64,000 nucleotides of DNA from Streptomyces sp. MspMP-M5 (GTDB taxonomy: Bacteria > Actinomycetota > Actinomycetes > Streptomycetales > Streptomycetaceae). Made by a program: the position numbers and the translations under genes. The stretch covers positions 20,026 through 84,025 of the forward strand of contig NZ_KB891951.1 in assembly GCF_000373585.1 (NCBI RefSeq). The letters run 5' to 3'. The notes beneath the pieces were generated by a model. The model made no database searches, had not been told where the DNA came from, and was given only the letters and a program-made list of their open reading frames with translations. The stretch's first letter is position 1. Every line of letters begins with the position of its first letter. Shown here piece by piece: positions 25,281 through 34,357 of the stretch.

Positions 25281-26588
25281 GTGCCCAGTACAACGACCTC
25301 CGACGCCCCGGCCGGCGACCAGGCCGGAAAGGGCGAGAAGCCCCGAATACCGCTGCGCGGACGGATATTCGCCGACCTGACCCCGCTGCGCACCTCGCCC
25401 GACTACCGCCGCCTGTGGTGCGGCAACACCGTCTCCTGGATGGGCCAGCAGATGACCGCCCTCGCGGTCTCCCTCCAGGTCTACGCCCTCACCCGCTCCA
25501 CCTTTGCCGTCGGCCTGGTGGGCCTGTGCTCCCTGGTCCCGCTGGTTGTCTTCGGGCTCTACGGCGGCGCCGTCGCCGACACCGTCGACCGCCGCAAACT
25601 GGGCCTGGCCAGCGCCGCCGGCGCCACCGCGCTGTCCGTCACACTCGCCGCCGCGGCCCTGGCCGGCTACCACCACGTCTGGCTGCTCTACACCGTCGTC
25701 GCGCTTCAAGCCGTCTGCTTCGCCATGAACTCCCCGGCCCGCTCGTCGATGATCCCCCGGCTGCTGCCCACCGAGCAGCTCCCGGCCGCCAACGCCCTCC
25801 AGTCGCTCACCACCAACCTCGGCCTGATGGGCGGCCCGATGCTGGGCGGCGTGATCGTCGGCCTGTGGGGCTACCAGGCGGCCTACCTCATCGACGTCGT
25901 CGCCTTCACCGCCTCGCTCTACGCGATGTGGCGGCTGCCCGCGATGCGGCCGGACCAGGGCGAGGGGCCGGCCCGCCGGGCCTCCGTCCTGGACGGCCTG
26001 CGCTTCCTCGCCACCCGCCCGAACCTGCGGATGACGTTCTTCTCCGACCTCGCGGCGATGGTGCTGGCCCAGCCCCGCGCGCTGTTCCCGGCCATCGCCG
26101 CGCTGTGGTTCGGCGGCGACGCCAAGACCGTCGGCCTGCTGGTCGCCGCCCCCGCGGTCGGTGCCGTGCTGGGCGGGCTGTTCTCCGGCTGGCTCGGCGG
26201 CATCCGCCGGCACGGCCTGGCCATCCTGCTCTCGGTGGCGTCCTGGGGCGCGGCCGTCGCCGCCTTCGGCCTCTCCCGGCACCTGTGGCTGGGCCTGTTC
26301 TTCCTCGCCGCCGCGGGCTGCGCGGACACCGTCTCGATGGTGTTCCGCAGCACCATGCTCCAGGCCGCCACCCCGGACGAGATGCGCGGCCGCCTCCAGG
26401 GCGTCTTCATCGTGGTGGTCGCCGGCGGCCCGCGGCTCGGCGACTTCCTCGCCGGTTCCGCGGCCGACCTGACCTCGCCCGCCGTCGCGGTGGTCGGCGG
26501 CGGCCTGGCCTGCGTTCTGGTCGTGACCGGGCTGGGGCTGGGCCGGCGCGCCTTCGCCCGCTACGACGCCCGGGACCCGCGGCCGTGA
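25281..26588 (+). CDS. MFS exporter (MFS_3/enterobactin-exporter-like)
   Basis: This 435-residue major facilitator has about 12 hydrophobic segments and the motif-A-like stretch GGAVADTVDRRKLG between helices 2 and 3. The layout matches the MFS_3 group of exporters, which includes EntS-like and macrolide exporters. The GTG at 25281 is chosen because a TTTACT-like element lies just before it and no Shine-Dalgarno is seen, so it may be leaderless; GTG 25266 is an alternative. It follows the amidohydrolase by 58 nt. The substrate is unknown. Confidence 0.87.
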   Translation: MPSTTTSDAPAGDQAGKGEKPRIPLRGRIFADLTPLRTSPDYRRLWCGNTVSWMGQQMTALAVSLQVYALTRSTFAVGLVGLCSLVPLVVFGLYGGAVADTVDRRKLGLASAAGATALSVTLAAAALAGYHHVWLLYTVVALQAVCFAMNSPARSSMIPRLLPTEQLPAANALQSLTTNLGLMGGPMLGGVIVGLWGYQAAYLIDVVAFTASLYAMWRLPAMRPDQGEGPARRASVLDGLRFLATRPNLRMTFFSDLAAMVLAQPRALFPAIAALWFGGDAKTVGLLVAAPAVGAVLGGLFSGWLGGIRRHGLAILLSVASWGAAVAAFGLSRHLWLGLFFLAAAGCADTVSMVFRSTMLQAATPDEMRGRLQGVFIVVVAGGPRLGDFLAGSAADLTSPAVAVVGGGLACVLVVTGLGLGRRAFARYDARDPRP

Positions 26589-26741
26589 AGCCATGACGCC
26601 CTGGTGAGGGCGGCCGGGCCGGACGGTGGCGGAACCCGGCCGGCCCGGACCCGGAGTCCGCCGTGCACACGGGCCATGAACGGGCCAGACTCGGGTACGG
26701 GGGCTGATAAGCCACCTGTCGTCTCGAACCGGAGGCCCGTC

Positions 26742-27050
26742 GTGCAGCGGCAAGAGTCCGTCCGCCGTGACCGCACACCCGACTGCGATCGGCAGCCCCC
26801 GCCGATCCCCCCGGACCCCGGAGGCCCACCGCCCGGGCCCGGCCCGGAGCCACCGCCCGGCCCCGTCCCGGAGCCGCCACCGGGCCCCGTCCCGCCCGAA
26901 CCGCTGCCGGGGCCGCCCGAACCGCCGGCGCCGCCCGAGCCGATCCCCCCGGAGCCCTCACCGGTGCCACGCCCGCCCGGACCCGACCCCGACCCGGTCC
27001 CGGAGCCGTCCCCGGCCCCCCGGCCGCTCAGCCGAACGCCGTCCCCGTAG
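26742..27050 (+). CDS. Small proline-rich protein
   Basis: This is a 102-residue ORF with GTG start at 26742, preceded by GGAGG at ideal spacing (6 nt). After a charged head (VQRQESVRRDRTPDCDRQ) it is almost entirely Pro with Gly, Glu and Asp, in runs such as PPPGPVPEPPPGPVPPEP. It should be extended and disordered, polyproline-II-like. No signal peptide is seen. It ends 45 nt before the aldehyde dehydrogenase gene. The function is unknown; the strong ribosome-binding site is the main reason to believe it. Confidence 0.55.
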   Translation: MQRQESVRRDRTPDCDRQPPPIPPDPGGPPPGPGPEPPPGPVPEPPPGPVPPEPLPGPPEPPAPPEPIPPEPSPVPRPPGPDPDPVPEPSPAPRPLSRTPSP

Positions 27051-27095
27051 GGCGCACCACCGCGCCCCGACCACTCCGCCAAGGAGGTGTCGCAC

Positions 27096-28496
27096 ATGGC
27101 GATCGCCACGGTCAACCCGGCCACCGGCGAGACCCTCAAGACCTTCGACGCGCTCAACGCGGGCGAGATCGAGGACCGCCTGGTCCGCGCCGACCAGGCG
27201 TACCAGATCCACCGCACCACGTCCTTCGCCCGCCGCGCCGAACTCCTGCACCGCGCCGCCGACCTGCTGGAGGCCGACAACGACGGCATCGCCCGCACCA
27301 TCACCACCGAGATGGGCAAACCCCTCGCCCAGGCCCGCGCCGAGGCCGCCAAATGCGTCAAGGCGATGCGCTGGTACGCCGACCACGCCGAGGCGCAGCT
27401 CGCCGACGAACGGCCCGACCCCGCCGACGTCCACGACTCCGGCGCGGTCCGCGTGGTGGTGCGCTACCGCCCGATCGGCACCGTCCTCGCGGTGATGCCG
27501 TGGAACTTCCCGCTCTGGCAGGTCGTGCGGTTCGCCGCCCCGGCCCTCATGGCCGGCAACACCGGACTGCTCAAACACGCCTCCAACGTCCCGCAGACCG
27601 CGCTCTATCTCGAGGAGCTGTTCCGCCGCGCCGGCTACCCCGACGGCTGCTTCCTGACCCTGCTGATCGGCTCCGGCGCCGTCGAGGACGTCCTGCGCGA
27701 CCCGCGGATCGCCGCCGCCACCCTCACCGGCAGCGAACCCGCCGGCCGCTCGGTCGCCGCCATCGCCGGCGACGAGATAAAGAAGACCGTCCTCGAACTC
27801 GGCGGCAGCGACCCCTATGTCGTCCTCCCCTCCGCCGACCTCGACAAGGCCGCCCGGGTCGCCGTGACCGCCCGCGTCCAGAACAACGGTCAGTCCTGCA
27901 TCGCCGCCAAGCGGTTCATCGTCCACAACGACGTCTACGACGCCTTCGCCGAACGGTTCACCGCGGGCATGGCCGCGCTGACCGTCGGCGACCCGATGGA
28001 CGAGGCCACCGACGTCGGACCGCTCTCCAGCGAGCAGGGCCGCTCCGACCTGGAGGAACTGGTCGACGACGCGGTCCACCAGGGCGCCCGGGCGCGGTGC
28101 GGCGGCCGCCGCCCGCCCGACCGCCACGCCGGGTGGTTCTACGAGCCGACCGTGCTCACCGGCGTCACCCCGAGCATGCGGATCCACCGCGAGGAGGCGT
28201 TCGGCCCGGTCGCCACGCTCTACCGCGTCGCCGACCTGGACGAGGCGATCGCACTCGCCAACGACACGCCGTTCGGCCTGAGTTCCAACGCCTGGACCCG
28301 GGACGCCGACGAACAGCGGCGCCTGGCCCGGGACCTCCAGGCCGGCGGGGTGTACTTCAACGGCATGACCGCCTCCCACCCCGGCCTGCCGTTCGGCGGC
28401 GCCAAGCGCTCGGGCTACGGCCGGGAGCTGTCCGGCCACGGCATGCGCGAGTTCTGCAACATGACGACGGTGTGGTACGGGCCGGAGGAGGGGTGA
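27096..28496 (+). CDS. NAD(P)-dependent aldehyde dehydrogenase (succinate-semialdehyde dehydrogenase-like)
   Basis: This 466-residue aldehyde dehydrogenase is of the GabD type. The catalytic Cys lies in NNGQSCIAAKRF and the general-base Glu in LELGGSDPYVV, with PWNFPLWQVVRF forming the cofactor pocket. The start ATG at 27096 is preceded by AAGGAGG at 8 nt. It oxidises short aldehydes such as succinate semialdehyde to acids. With the GS-like ligase and amidohydrolase upstream it could oxidise the aldehyde of a gamma-glutamylated amine pathway, as PuuC does in the Puu route, though no PuuB-like oxidase is seen here. Confidence 0.92.
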   Translation: MAIATVNPATGETLKTFDALNAGEIEDRLVRADQAYQIHRTTSFARRAELLHRAADLLEADNDGIARTITTEMGKPLAQARAEAAKCVKAMRWYADHAEAQLADERPDPADVHDSGAVRVVVRYRPIGTVLAVMPWNFPLWQVVRFAAPALMAGNTGLLKHASNVPQTALYLEELFRRAGYPDGCFLTLLIGSGAVEDVLRDPRIAAATLTGSEPAGRSVAAIAGDEIKKTVLELGGSDPYVVLPSADLDKAARVAVTARVQNNGQSCIAAKRFIVHNDVYDAFAERFTAGMAALTVGDPMDEATDVGPLSSEQGRSDLEELVDDAVHQGARARCGGRRPPDRHAGWFYEPTVLTGVTPSMRIHREEAFGPVATLYRVADLDEAIALANDTPFGLSSNAWTRDADEQRRLARDLQAGGVYFNGMTASHPGLPFGGAKRSGYGRELSGHGMREFCNMTTVWYGPEEG

Positions 28497-28532
28497 GCCG
28501 GCCCGGTGGGCGGGGGAGCCGCGTGGGCCGGA

Positions 28533-28814
28533 TCAGGGTGCGGCCCACAGGGGGACGGTCGGCCCAGCACCCGGGCCCGCGCCCGGGCCTCGCCCACCTG
28601 CCGTTTCACCAGCTCGATCGGGACGGCGGAGAAGCCCACCCCCCGGCAGCCCCCGCGCGGGGGCGGTGAGCGCCGCCCACAGACCCTGGAGGTCGGCCGC
28701 CACCGACGGGATGCCCGGCAGGTCCGGGCTGGTGAAGCGGCTCGTCCCGATCAGCACGGCGCGTGAGCCGGGCCCGTTCCGAAGGCAGTGCTTGGGCGGG
28801 GTGCGACCGGCCAT
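28533..28814 (-). pseudogene. Remnant of a caspase-like (peptidase C14) gene
   Basis: From the ATG at 28814 the frame encodes MAGRTPPKHCLRN, then SRAVLIGTSRFTSPDLPGIP and SVAADLQGLWAALTAP, the typical opening of bacterial caspase-fold proteins (R-A-V-L-I-G-T-S, D-L-P). After about 50 residues it loses similarity in an Ala/Gly/Pro run. A neighbouring frame (28415-28639) reads AVPIELVKRQVGEARARARV, which could be the next helix after a frameshift. The His/Cys catalytic region is absent. It is read as a truncated, frameshifted gene. Confidence 0.6.
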
Positions 28815-28836
28815 CTCCCGTACGGGATAAGGGAGT

Positions 28837-30984
28837 TCAGGCTCCGTTTCCGGCCGGGACGTCCGGCAGTACGAACTCGCACCACAGTGCCTTGCCGGAG
28901 CCGCGCGGCTCCGCACCCCATCGGTCCGCCAGCGCTTCCACCAGCAGCAGCCCCCGCCCGGAGGTCGCCGTCTCGCCGGGCCGGCGGCGCCGCGGCCACT
29001 GGCTGGACCGGTCCTCGACCTCCAGCCGGATGCGGCGCGGGCTGCCGGGCAGCAGCTCCACCGAGACCAGGGCGCCGCTCTCGGTGTGGGTGAGGGCGTT
29101 GGCGATCAGCTCCGAGGCGGCCACCTCCACGTCGTGGGTGACCTCGCCCGCCCGCCACTGGTCCAGCGTGCGGCGCAGCGCCGAGCGGACCTCCGCGGTG
29201 CCCGCCGGGTCGGCCTGGTGGACGTGCAGCCGCATCCGCGGGGTCGCCGCCTCCCCGGGGATTGCGCTGCGGTGCAGCAGCAGAAGCGCCATGTCGTCGT
29301 CGGAGCCCGGCTCGGCCCACAGGTGGTCGGAGAGCCGGTCGGCCAGCGCGTCCAGCGCCGCCGGCCCGGCGCGGACCGCGGCCGAGAGCGCGTCGATGCC
29401 GGCCGTGATGTCCCGGCCGGGCTGCTCCACCAGCCCGTCGGTGCACAGCAGCAGCGTCGAACCGGGCTCCAGGAACAGCTGGGTCTCCGGGAAGTGGTCC
29501 TGCCCGAAGGTGGTGGCCAGGCCCAACGGCAGCCCGCCGCTGATCTCCGGCCAGTCGATGTGCCGGGCGGCGCTGCAGATCAGCGGGCCCAGGTGCCCGG
29601 CCCGGGCCAGGTGCAGCGCCCCGGACTCCAGGTCGGCCTGGACGTAGGTGCAGGTCGCGAACCGCTCGGTCTCCAGCTCCGCCAGGAAGCGGGAGGCCCG
29701 CACCAGCACCGTCTCCGGGGCGTGGCCCTCGCTCGCGTAGGCGCGCAGCGCGATCCGCAGCTGGCCCATCACCGCCGCGGCGTGCGTGTCGTGCCCCTGG
29801 ACGTCGCCGACCACCAGCCCGGTGCGGCCCTGCGGCAGCGCGATCACGTCGTACCAGTCGCCGCCGACGTCCCGGCCGACGCTCGCCGGGTGGTAGCGGA
29901 CGGTGACCTCGCCGCCCGCGATGGGCGGCAGCAGGCGCGGCAGCATCGCCGCCTGCAACCCGGTCGCGAACTCCCGCTCCTGGTCGAAGAGGGTGGCCCG
30001 CTGCAGGGACTGCGCCACCACACCGGCCAGCGCCAGCGCCAGGTTCCGGGCCTCCGGCGACTGCACCGCCGGCTCGTGGTTGAACAGCCCCAGCGCCCCG
30101 AGGACGGTGTCCTGCGCGATCAGCGGCAGGAAGGCGGCGCTGCCGGTCGGCAGCACGTCGACGTACGGGCGCAGCCGCGGAAAGCGCGCGATCAGCTCGC
30201 CACGGGTGCTCAGGAAGCTGGGCCGGCGGGAGCGCACCGCCTCGGACAGCGGGAGGGTGTCGTCCAGGCGCGAGTGCGTCAGGTCGGCGGGCACCTCGCC
30301 GTCCAGCCCCGCGGCGGCGATCACCTCGAACCGGTCGTTCTCGACCAGGCCCAGCACCAGGGCGTCCGCGCCGAACCGCCGGGCGCCGCCGGCACCGGTC
30401 AGCACCCGCGTCACGTCCGGCACCGACAGCGCGCGGGCCAGCGCCGCGGTGGTCTGCTGCACCATCACCGTCTGCCGCTGCCGCTCCTGCTGGAGGGAGC
30501 GCAGCAGCGCCGAGTCGGCCAGTTCGCTGGTGGCCTCCCGGACGATGCCGATGATCCGGTACGCCACGCCCCGCGCGTCGTGCAGGATCCGGCCCTGGGA
30601 GTGCGTCCAGCGCCGGGTGCCGTCGCGGCACTGGACCCGGAAGTACGCGCCGTAGGCGGAGTTGCCGTCCTGCAGGGCCTGGGAGAGCGCCGCGTCCAGC
30701 CGCAGGCCCTCCTCCGGCGGCACCCGGGAGATCAGCGACATCGGCGCGCCGTCGTACTCCCCGGGCCGCAGGTCGAAGACCTCCATGGCGCCGGGGTCGA
30801 GGTCCATGCGGCCGGCGTCCAGGTCCCAGTCGAAGGTGCCCATGCGGTTGAGCGACAGCCGTTCCCGCAGTCCGATCGGCTCGTGGTGGGACACCCCGGG
30901 TGCCGCCTCCTCGACCCGGGGCGTGTCCCGGTCGGCACGGGGGTCGTAACCCTCCGCGGAGGGGTCGGGGGGCCGCTCGGCCAT
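28837..30984 (-). CDS. PAS-GAF-PP2C phosphatase with C-terminal HATPase domain (paralogue)
   Basis: This 715-residue protein has the same four-domain layout as 20489-22570: PAS (with TFDWDLDAGRMDLDPGAMEV), GAF, PP2C (GGDWYDVIALPQGR, VGDVQGHDT, LCTDGLVEQPGRD) and HATPase_c (ASELIANALTHTES, SGRGLLLVEALADRWG). Many segments are shared almost unchanged with the first copy, for example MGQLRIALRAYASEGHAPET against MGQLRIVLRAYAAEGHAPAT. It is convergent with the aldehyde dehydrogenase gene and faces the other paralogue across 6.3 kb. It probably controls an anti-anti-sigma phosphorylation switch. Confidence 0.9.
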   Translation of the reverse strand: MAERPPDPSAEGYDPRADRDTPRVEEAAPGVSHHEPIGLRERLSLNRMGTFDWDLDAGRMDLDPGAMEVFDLRPGEYDGAPMSLISRVPPEEGLRLDAALSQALQDGNSAYGAYFRVQCRDGTRRWTHSQGRILHDARGVAYRIIGIVREATSELADSALLRSLQQERQRQTVMVQQTTAALARALSVPDVTRVLTGAGGARRFGADALVLGLVENDRFEVIAAAGLDGEVPADLTHSRLDDTLPLSEAVRSRRPSFLSTRGELIARFPRLRPYVDVLPTGSAAFLPLIAQDTVLGALGLFNHEPAVQSPEARNLALALAGVVAQSLQRATLFDQEREFATGLQAAMLPRLLPPIAGGEVTVRYHPASVGRDVGGDWYDVIALPQGRTGLVVGDVQGHDTHAAAVMGQLRIALRAYASEGHAPETVLVRASRFLAELETERFATCTYVQADLESGALHLARAGHLGPLICSAARHIDWPEISGGLPLGLATTFGQDHFPETQLFLEPGSTLLLCTDGLVEQPGRDITAGIDALSAAVRAGPAALDALADRLSDHLWAEPGSDDDMALLLLHRSAIPGEAATPRMRLHVHQADPAGTAEVRSALRRTLDQWRAGEVTHDVEVAASELIANALTHTESGALVSVELLPGSPRRIRLEVEDRSSQWPRRRRPGETATSGRGLLLVEALADRWGAEPRGSGKALWCEFVLPDVPAGNGA

Positions 30985-31047
30985 GCGAACACCTTAGGCG
31001 GGGGCCCGGTGACCCGCATTCCCGGGCCGGTGACCCCGGCGACGGCG

Positions 31048-31833
31048 TCACGGGGCGTCGTCGGCCGCCCCGTGCCGGCCGGCGCCCGCCGCGAACCGTG
31101 CCGCGCCCGCCAGCCCCTCCGCCAACACCGCCTGCCCGTAGCGGAGTTCGTTCGCCAGGGCGGTCTCCTCGTCCCGGCCCTCCTGGTCGAGCAGGGCGGC
31201 CCGGTCGCTGCGCAGGCACGCCTGGGGGAGGCGGGCCAGCTCCGCGGCCAGCCGTTCCGCCGCGGCGCGGGCCGTGCCGGTGGGGACCACGCGGTTCACC
31301 AGCCCCATCTCCAGGGCCTCCGCGGCCGGCACCGGGCGCCCGGTCAGGACCAGGTCCATCGCCCGGCCCGTGCCGATCAGCCGGGGCAGCCGCACCGTGC
31401 CGCCGTCGATCAACGGGACGCCCCACCGCCGGCAGAACACCCCCAGGACCGCGTCCTCCTCCGCCACCCGCAGATCGCACCAGAGCGCCAGCTCCAGGCC
31501 GCCGGCCACCGCGTGCCCGGCGACCGCCGCGATCACCGGTTTGCCGAGCCGCATCCGGGTCGGGCCCATCGGGCCGTCGCCGTCCGGCGCGACGCGGTTG
31601 CCGCGGGCGGTACCGACGGCCTTGAGATCGGCACCGGCGCAGAACGTGCCGCCCGCGCCCCACAGCACCGCCACCCGCGCGTCGTCGTCGGCGTCGAACG
31701 CACGGAAGGCGTCCGCGAGTTGGCGGGCCGTCGGGCCGTCCACCGCGTTCCGGGCGACCGGCCGGGACAGCACCACCGTCGTCACCGGCCCGGCCCGCTC
31801 GACCCGTACGGCGGCGTCCGCCGCGCCCGCCAT
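31048..31833 (-). CDS. Enoyl-CoA hydratase/isomerase
   Basis: This 261-residue crotonase-fold protein has the oxyanion-hole segments GGTFCAGADLKAVG and AAVAGHAVAGGLELALWCDL. The catalytic-Glu positions fall in the region FCRRWGVPLIDGGTVRLPRL, which has no Glu at the first site of classic hydratases, so isomerase or other crotonase chemistry is possible. The ATG overlaps the dehydrogenase stop by one nt (TGATG). Together they form a PaaX-controlled acyl-CoA degradation pair. Confidence 0.88.
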   Translation of the reverse strand: MAGAADAAVRVERAGPVTTVVLSRPVARNAVDGPTARQLADAFRAFDADDDARVAVLWGAGGTFCAGADLKAVGTARGNRVAPDGDGPMGPTRMRLGKPVIAAVAGHAVAGGLELALWCDLRVAEEDAVLGVFCRRWGVPLIDGGTVRLPRLIGTGRAMDLVLTGRPVPAAEALEMGLVNRVVPTGTARAAAERLAAELARLPQACLRSDRAALLDQEGRDEETALANELRYGQAVLAEGLAGAARFAAGAGRHGAADDAP

Positions 31834-33482
31834 CAGGCGGTGTCCCCGCCGGTCCGGGCGCGCCCGAGGATCGCGGCGAGGTCGGCGCCGGGCGGCAGGG
31901 TGCCGAAGGCGTGGCCCCACTCGCCGTCCAGCCGGGAGGCGCAGAACGCGTCGGCGACCGCCGGGGTGCTGTGCCGCACCAGCAGCGACCCCTGGAGCAC
32001 CAGCGCCAGCCGCTCCGCCAGCGAACGGGCCATCAGCTGCGCCCGCTCGGAATCGCCGAGCCCGCCGAGCAGCTTGCGCAGCCCGGCCACCGCCGCATCC
32101 AGCCGCCGGTCGGCGCCGGCCGCCGCCTCGACCTCGGCGAAGTAGGCGTCCAGCGCCTCCGGTGCGCGGGTCAGCGCGCGCAGCACGTCCAGCGCGGCGA
32201 CATTGCCCGAGCCCTCCCAGATCGACAGCAGCGGGGCCTCGCGGTACAGCCGCGGCAGGCCCGACTCCTCGACGTAGCCGTTGCCGCCCAGGCACTCCAG
32301 CGCCTCCGCCGCATGGGTGCTGCCCCGCTTGCACACCCAGTACTTCCCGGCCGCCAGCGCCAGCCGCCGCAACGCCGCCTCCCCGGCGTCGCCGGCCTGC
32401 GAGCGGTCCACCGCGGCCGCCAGCCGCATCCCCAGCACGGTGGCCGCCTCCGACTCGACGGCCAGGTCGGCCAGGACCGAGCGCATCAGCGGCTGCCGGT
32501 CCAACTCCCGCCCGAACGCCCGCCGGTGGGCGGTGTGGTGCAGCGCCTGCCGCAGCCCCGCCCGCATCCCGGCCGCCGACCCCAGCACACAGTCCAGCCG
32601 GGTCATGTTCACCATCTCGACGATGGTCCGCACCCCGCGGCCCGGCTCGCCGACCGGCCAGGCGACCGCGTCCTCGTACTCGATCTCGGAGGAGGCGTTG
32701 GAGCGGTTGCCGAGCTTGTCCTTCAGCCGCATCAGTCGCAGGCCGTTGCGCGCGCCGTCCGGCAGCACCCGCGGCACCAGGAAGCAGCTCAGCCCCTCGT
32801 CGGTCTGCGCCAGCGCCAGGAAGACATCGCTCATCGGCGCCGAGGTGAACCACTTGTGGCCGGTGAGGCGGTAACTGCCGTCCCCGGCCGGCACCGCCCG
32901 GGTGGTGTTGGCCCGGACGTCGGAGCCGCCCTGCTTCTCCGTCATCGACATGCCCGCGATCAGACCGCGCTTGGTGAGCGGGGCGCGCAGCCCGAAGTCG
33001 TAGCTGCGGGCGGCGAGCAACGGCTCGTACTGTGCGGCCAGTTCCGGGGCGGCGCGCAGCGCGGGCACCGCCGCGTAGGTCATCGAGATCGGGCAGCCGT
33101 GGCCGGGCTCGGCCTGCGACCAGACGTAGAACTTGGCGGCGCGCACCAGATGCGCCCCCGGGCGCCCGTCGGTCCACGGCGCGGCGTGCAGCCCGTGTTC
33201 GACCGCGGTGGTCATCAGCCGGTGCCAGGCCGGGTGGAACTCCACCTCGTCCACCCGGTGCCCGTACCGGTCGTGGGTGTGCAGCCGGGGCGGCTGCTGC
33301 TCCGCCCAGCGCGCCTGGTCCTGCACCTCCGCCGAACCGGCCAGTGCGCCGAGCGCGACCACCTCCGGCTCGCCCCAGGCGCCGCCCTCCCGGCGCAGCG
33401 CCTCCACCAGCGCCCGCTCGTCCGCGGCGCTGAAATCCCCCAGCGGCGGGGCCTGATTGGTTACCTCATGGGTGACGGTCAT
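31833..33482 (-). CDS. AidB-like acyl-CoA dehydrogenase
   Basis: This 549-residue acyl-CoA dehydrogenase has the AidB/long form layout. MSMTEKQGGSDVRANTT marks the flavin-contacting loop and ECLGGNGYVEESGLPRLYRE and LSIWEGSGNVAALD the C-terminal part, so the catalytic-Glu motif WEGSGN is intact, unlike in the homologue at 3967. The family has isovaleryl-CoA dehydrogenase activity and, in E. coli, is induced by alkylation. The gene is divergent from PaaX and coupled to an enoyl-CoA hydratase, so branched or short acyl-CoA catabolism is most likely. Confidence 0.9.
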   Translation of the reverse strand: MTVTHEVTNQAPPLGDFSAADERALVEALRREGGAWGEPEVVALGALAGSAEVQDQARWAEQQPPRLHTHDRYGHRVDEVEFHPAWHRLMTTAVEHGLHAAPWTDGRPGAHLVRAAKFYVWSQAEPGHGCPISMTYAAVPALRAAPELAAQYEPLLAARSYDFGLRAPLTKRGLIAGMSMTEKQGGSDVRANTTRAVPAGDGSYRLTGHKWFTSAPMSDVFLALAQTDEGLSCFLVPRVLPDGARNGLRLMRLKDKLGNRSNASSEIEYEDAVAWPVGEPGRGVRTIVEMVNMTRLDCVLGSAAGMRAGLRQALHHTAHRRAFGRELDRQPLMRSVLADLAVESEAATVLGMRLAAAVDRSQAGDAGEAALRRLALAAGKYWVCKRGSTHAAEALECLGGNGYVEESGLPRLYREAPLLSIWEGSGNVAALDVLRALTRAPEALDAYFAEVEAAAGADRRLDAAVAGLRKLLGGLGDSERAQLMARSLAERLALVLQGSLLVRHSTPAVADAFCASRLDGEWGHAFGTLPPGADLAAILGRARTGGDTA

Positions 33483-33565
33483 ATCCTTGACGTTACAGAT
33501 CCCCTACGAATGAAGGAAGAGCGTAAGGCCGTAAGCCGGTACCGAGCCGTAGACTTTCCGCACCC
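33483..33565. promoter_or_regulatory. Divergent control region with repeated CGTAAG
   Basis: These 83 nt separate the divergent acyl-CoA dehydrogenase and PaaX genes and must hold both promoters. CGTAAG occurs twice in direct repeat with 8-nt period (33522-33527 and 33530-33535). A TTGACG is at 33488-33493. PaaX-family repressors normally bind their own divergent promoters. Confidence 0.5.
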
Positions 33566-34315
33566 ATGAACGACGCCCCGCCCGCCCTCCGCCCGCTGAC
33601 CGCCCGCTCCGTGGTGCTGAGCACCCTCCTCGGCCACCACCCGCCCCGGCTGCCGGTGCGCGTCCTGGTACGGGTCGGCGAACTCTTCGGCATCGCCGAG
33701 GGCACCGTCCGGGTCGCCCTCTCCCGGATGGCCGCGGCCGGCGACCTCCGCCAGAGCACGGGCGGCTATGCGCTGACCGCCCGGCTGCTGGCCCGGCAGG
33801 CCCGGCAGGACGAGAGCCGCACACCGCGGACCCGCCCGTGGCACGGCGCCTGGGAGATCGCGGTGGTCACCGCGGACGGCGGCCGGCCGCCCGCCGAACG
33901 CGCCGCGCTGCGCCAGGCGATGGCCGCGCTGCGGCTGGCCGAGCTGCGCGAGGGCAGCTGGCTGCGCCCCGCCAACCTCGACCGGCCCCGCCCGGCGGTG
34001 GCCACCGCGCAGTGCACATGGTTCACCGGTGCCCCCGACGGCGACCCGGCCGCGCTCGCCCGCGGCCTGTGGGACCTGGACGGCTGGGCGGCGCACGCCC
34101 GGGAACTGCTGGCCGCGCTGGACCGCGCCGCCACCCCCGCCGACCGCTTCACCGTCGCCGCGGCGGTCCTCCGCCACCTCCTCACCGACCCGCTGCTGCC
34201 CGCGCCGCTGTTGCCGGACGCCTGGCCGGGTGCCCTGCTCCGCTCCCGCTACGACGTCTTCGAGGCCGAATTCCGGGAGCTGCTCCGGCACTTCCTGGAA
34301 CCCGTCGAGGGCTAG
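33566..34315 (+). CDS. PaaX family transcriptional repressor
   Basis: This 249-residue regulator has an N-terminal winged helix (TARSVVLSTLLGHHPPRLP, then LFGIAEGTVRVALSRMAAAGDL). The PaaX-like core and C-terminal domain follow, including RPWHGAWEIAVVT and DRFTVAAAVLRHLLTDPLLP. PaaX proteins sense aryl- or acyl-CoA thioesters. It is divergent from the dehydrogenase-hydratase operon, which it most likely represses until the CoA inducer appears. Confidence 0.9.
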   Translation: MNDAPPALRPLTARSVVLSTLLGHHPPRLPVRVLVRVGELFGIAEGTVRVALSRMAAAGDLRQSTGGYALTARLLARQARQDESRTPRTRPWHGAWEIAVVTADGGRPPAERAALRQAMAALRLAELREGSWLRPANLDRPRPAVATAQCTWFTGAPDGDPAALARGLWDLDGWAAHARELLAALDRAATPADRFTVAAAVLRHLLTDPLLPAPLLPDAWPGALLRSRYDVFEAEFRELLRHFLEPVEG

Positions 34316-34324
34316 GGCGCTTCT

Positions 34325-34357
34325 GACGGATCTCCGCGGCGTCCACGGAGACCCGTC
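34325..34357 (+). terminator. Imperfect hairpin after paaX-like gene
   Basis: GACGGATCTCCGCG (34325-34338) and CACGGAGACCCGTC (34344-34357) pair over 14 positions with two mismatches and a 5-nt loop. It begins 10 nt after the stop codon. Confidence 0.6.
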
